Positions 62,770 to 64,000 of a stretch of DNA of 64,000 bases are shown here, piece after piece. The DNA comes from Prorocentrum cordatum (Eukaryota; Sar; Dinophyceae; Prorocentrales; Prorocentraceae), in the NCBI GenBank assembly GCA_963575745.1, contig CAUYUJ010015752.1, positions 172,275 to 236,274 on the forward strand, in the 5' to 3' direction. Numbering within the stretch: the stretch's first letter is position 1; each line of letters opens with the position of its first letter. The notes beneath the pieces are model-generated. The model had not been told where the DNA came from, searched no databases, and was given only the letters and a program-made list of their open reading frames with translations. The position numbers and the translations under genes were made by a program.

Positions 62770-64000
62770 AATCTTCCAAAAAACCAGCGGAAAATCAATG
62801 ATTTTGGCTCCTGGAGGCGCTCTTTCGACTCCTCTTGGGGCCCCCTTGAGCCGTCTTGTAGGCCTCCCAGGGCCTCTTGGGTCCATCCAGGGCCGTCTTG
62901 AGGCCCTCTTGGAGTCCCCAGAGGTCCAAGAGGCCCAAATCGTCGATTTCCTTTTTTCATATTTTTTGAATGGTTTCGAGATCCCGAGAAGGGGGGCATA
63001 CATCTTGGGTCGGCGGAGTGGCGCGAGTCTAAGGGGGGGGTAGGGGGGGAGACATAATAATGTAAAACCATATAATATGTGGCAACTATACAACGATTGG
63101 AGACAATGGATACGCTGCATTGTCGCCTCCGCAGAAAACGCTGCCGTTCAGCACATCACTTCCGGACGTGGATTCCTTTCGCTTCGCGGGGTGCACGTCC
63201 GGAGCACATATAATCCAGTCGTTGCGGAGCCTTTTGGGAGCTTTTTGGGGGCCTCTTGGACGTGTTTTAGGGGCTTCTTGGGGCCTCTTCTGCACAAGGC
63301 TTCTTGGGGGGCCTCTTGGGGGCGTTTTGGGCCGTCTTGGGGCGCTCTTGCGGCGTGTGGCCCATTCCGAAACAGGTCTGGGGGCCTCTCGCGGCCGTTT
63401 TGGAGATTTCTTGGGGCCCTTTTGAGTTGGACCGTCTGCCCGCTTGGGCCGTCATGGAGGCCTTGTGAAGGCTTCTTGGGCCGTCTTGGGGCCATTTTGG
63501 AGACTGCTTGGGCTGTCATGGGGCTCTGAGAGCCGAAAAAGGCGAGAACGTTACCGTGCCTGGGTAGTGGGTCAGAGCGGCGGCCCGTCCCGCCACCGTG
63601 CCTGGGTAGTGGGTCAGAGTCCTCTGGGATGCTCCTTAGGGTCTCTTCGGAGGGCTCTCGGGAGCCTATGGGTGGCAGTTTGAGGCCCATTTGGGAGCCT
63701 CTTGGAGGCCTCTTGGGGGCTGTTTGGAGGCCTCTTGTGACTTTTTGGGGGCCTCTTGGGGGCCTCTTGGGGCGACTCTTGAGAGTCTCTTTGGGCTTCC
63801 TGAGGGCGTCTGCCGCTGTGGGAAAGTGCTCAAATGTGGAAGGTGTGGGCGTTGGTTGGCGTGACCTGCTCGGCTGTCGCGCGTGCGTGCCGCTGCGTCC
63901 TGCCATCCCCAGGGCTTCTGGGCGCCCTCATGGGGGACTCTTGGGAGCCTCTTGAAAGCCTCGTGGGGGCTTCTTGGAGCGTCTTTGGGGCCGCTTTGGG
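62770..64000. repeat. 1.5-kb tandem segmental duplication, second copy (runs off window)
   Basis: AGGCCCAAATCGTCGATTTC (62931) pairs with 61442, CAGAAAACGCTGCCG (63132) with 61631, and GGCGTTGGTTGGCGTGACCT (near 63848) with 62342. The duplicate is not complete at the window edge, so more copies may follow. Confidence 0.85.

Overview
This window looks like nuclear DNA from a dinoflagellate, probably GC-rich and very repetitive. The evidence is indirect but consistent. There are interstitial TTTAGGG telomere-type repeats. There is a Gag-like ORF with a C-x8-C-x6-C-x3-H zinc finger, as in copia-type elements of these algae. A decayed pentatricopeptide gene carries the CEKGGxWQRA repeat signature common in dinoflagellates. 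The two terminal repeats of a retroelement contain a stretch resembling the dinoflagellate trans-spliced leader. I see no intact, clearly functional single-copy gene, no rRNA and no convincing tRNA. Most long reading frames come from microsatellites or from 90-bp satellite repeats that stay open in several frames.

Layout. 1-10.7 kb: GGA tract, several copies of a composite repeat (GTGGTGCAA minisatellite, GCAATGCAAA array, GGCGGCGACGAGG tail), CCCCAAGAGGC repeats, and a nearly 3-kb inverted repeat (6380-9215) with CGACGA/TCGTCG arms. 10.7-15.9 kb: a long CA/CG alternating tract and GC-rich unique sequence with one decayed minus-strand coding tract. 15.8-17.1 kb: a 90-bp satellite block carrying two short inverted-repeat elements with target-site duplications. 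17.1-27.3 kb: mostly unassigned sequence with GAT, CT/TA and TATG microsatellites, a diverged 90-bp block, a LINE reverse transcriptase tail and a pentatricopeptide pseudogene. 27.7-30.7 kb: an extreme purine-rich region ending in a 100-bp assembly gap. 30.8-38.7 kb: a second satellite with a 90-bp period, then two opposed blocks of the main 90-bp satellite around a palindromic junction. 39.0-39.6 kb: C-terminal fragment of a type-B carboxylesterase. 39.8-44.6 kb: pyrimidine and GAT tracts, three tandem repeats, an inverted-repeat element and a 13-bp/17-bp cassette arranged as a large inverted repeat. 44.9-53.9 kb: a degraded LTR retrotransposon. 54-58 kb: a roughly 159-bp tandem repeat, a small inverted-repeat element and a long GAT tract. 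58.6-64 kb: interstitial telomere repeats bounding three copies of a ~0.5-kb module, a 10-bp minisatellite, and a ~1.5-kb tandem segmental duplication running off the window.

Few genes work together here. The biology is that of repeat expansion, transposon insertion into satellite DNA, and decay of retroposed coding sequence. The coding pieces I would defend are the Gag-like ORF (47648-49231), the carboxylesterase fragment (to 39576), the LINE tail (about 24954-25510, plus strand) and the pentatricopeptide pseudogene (about 26905-27300, minus strand).
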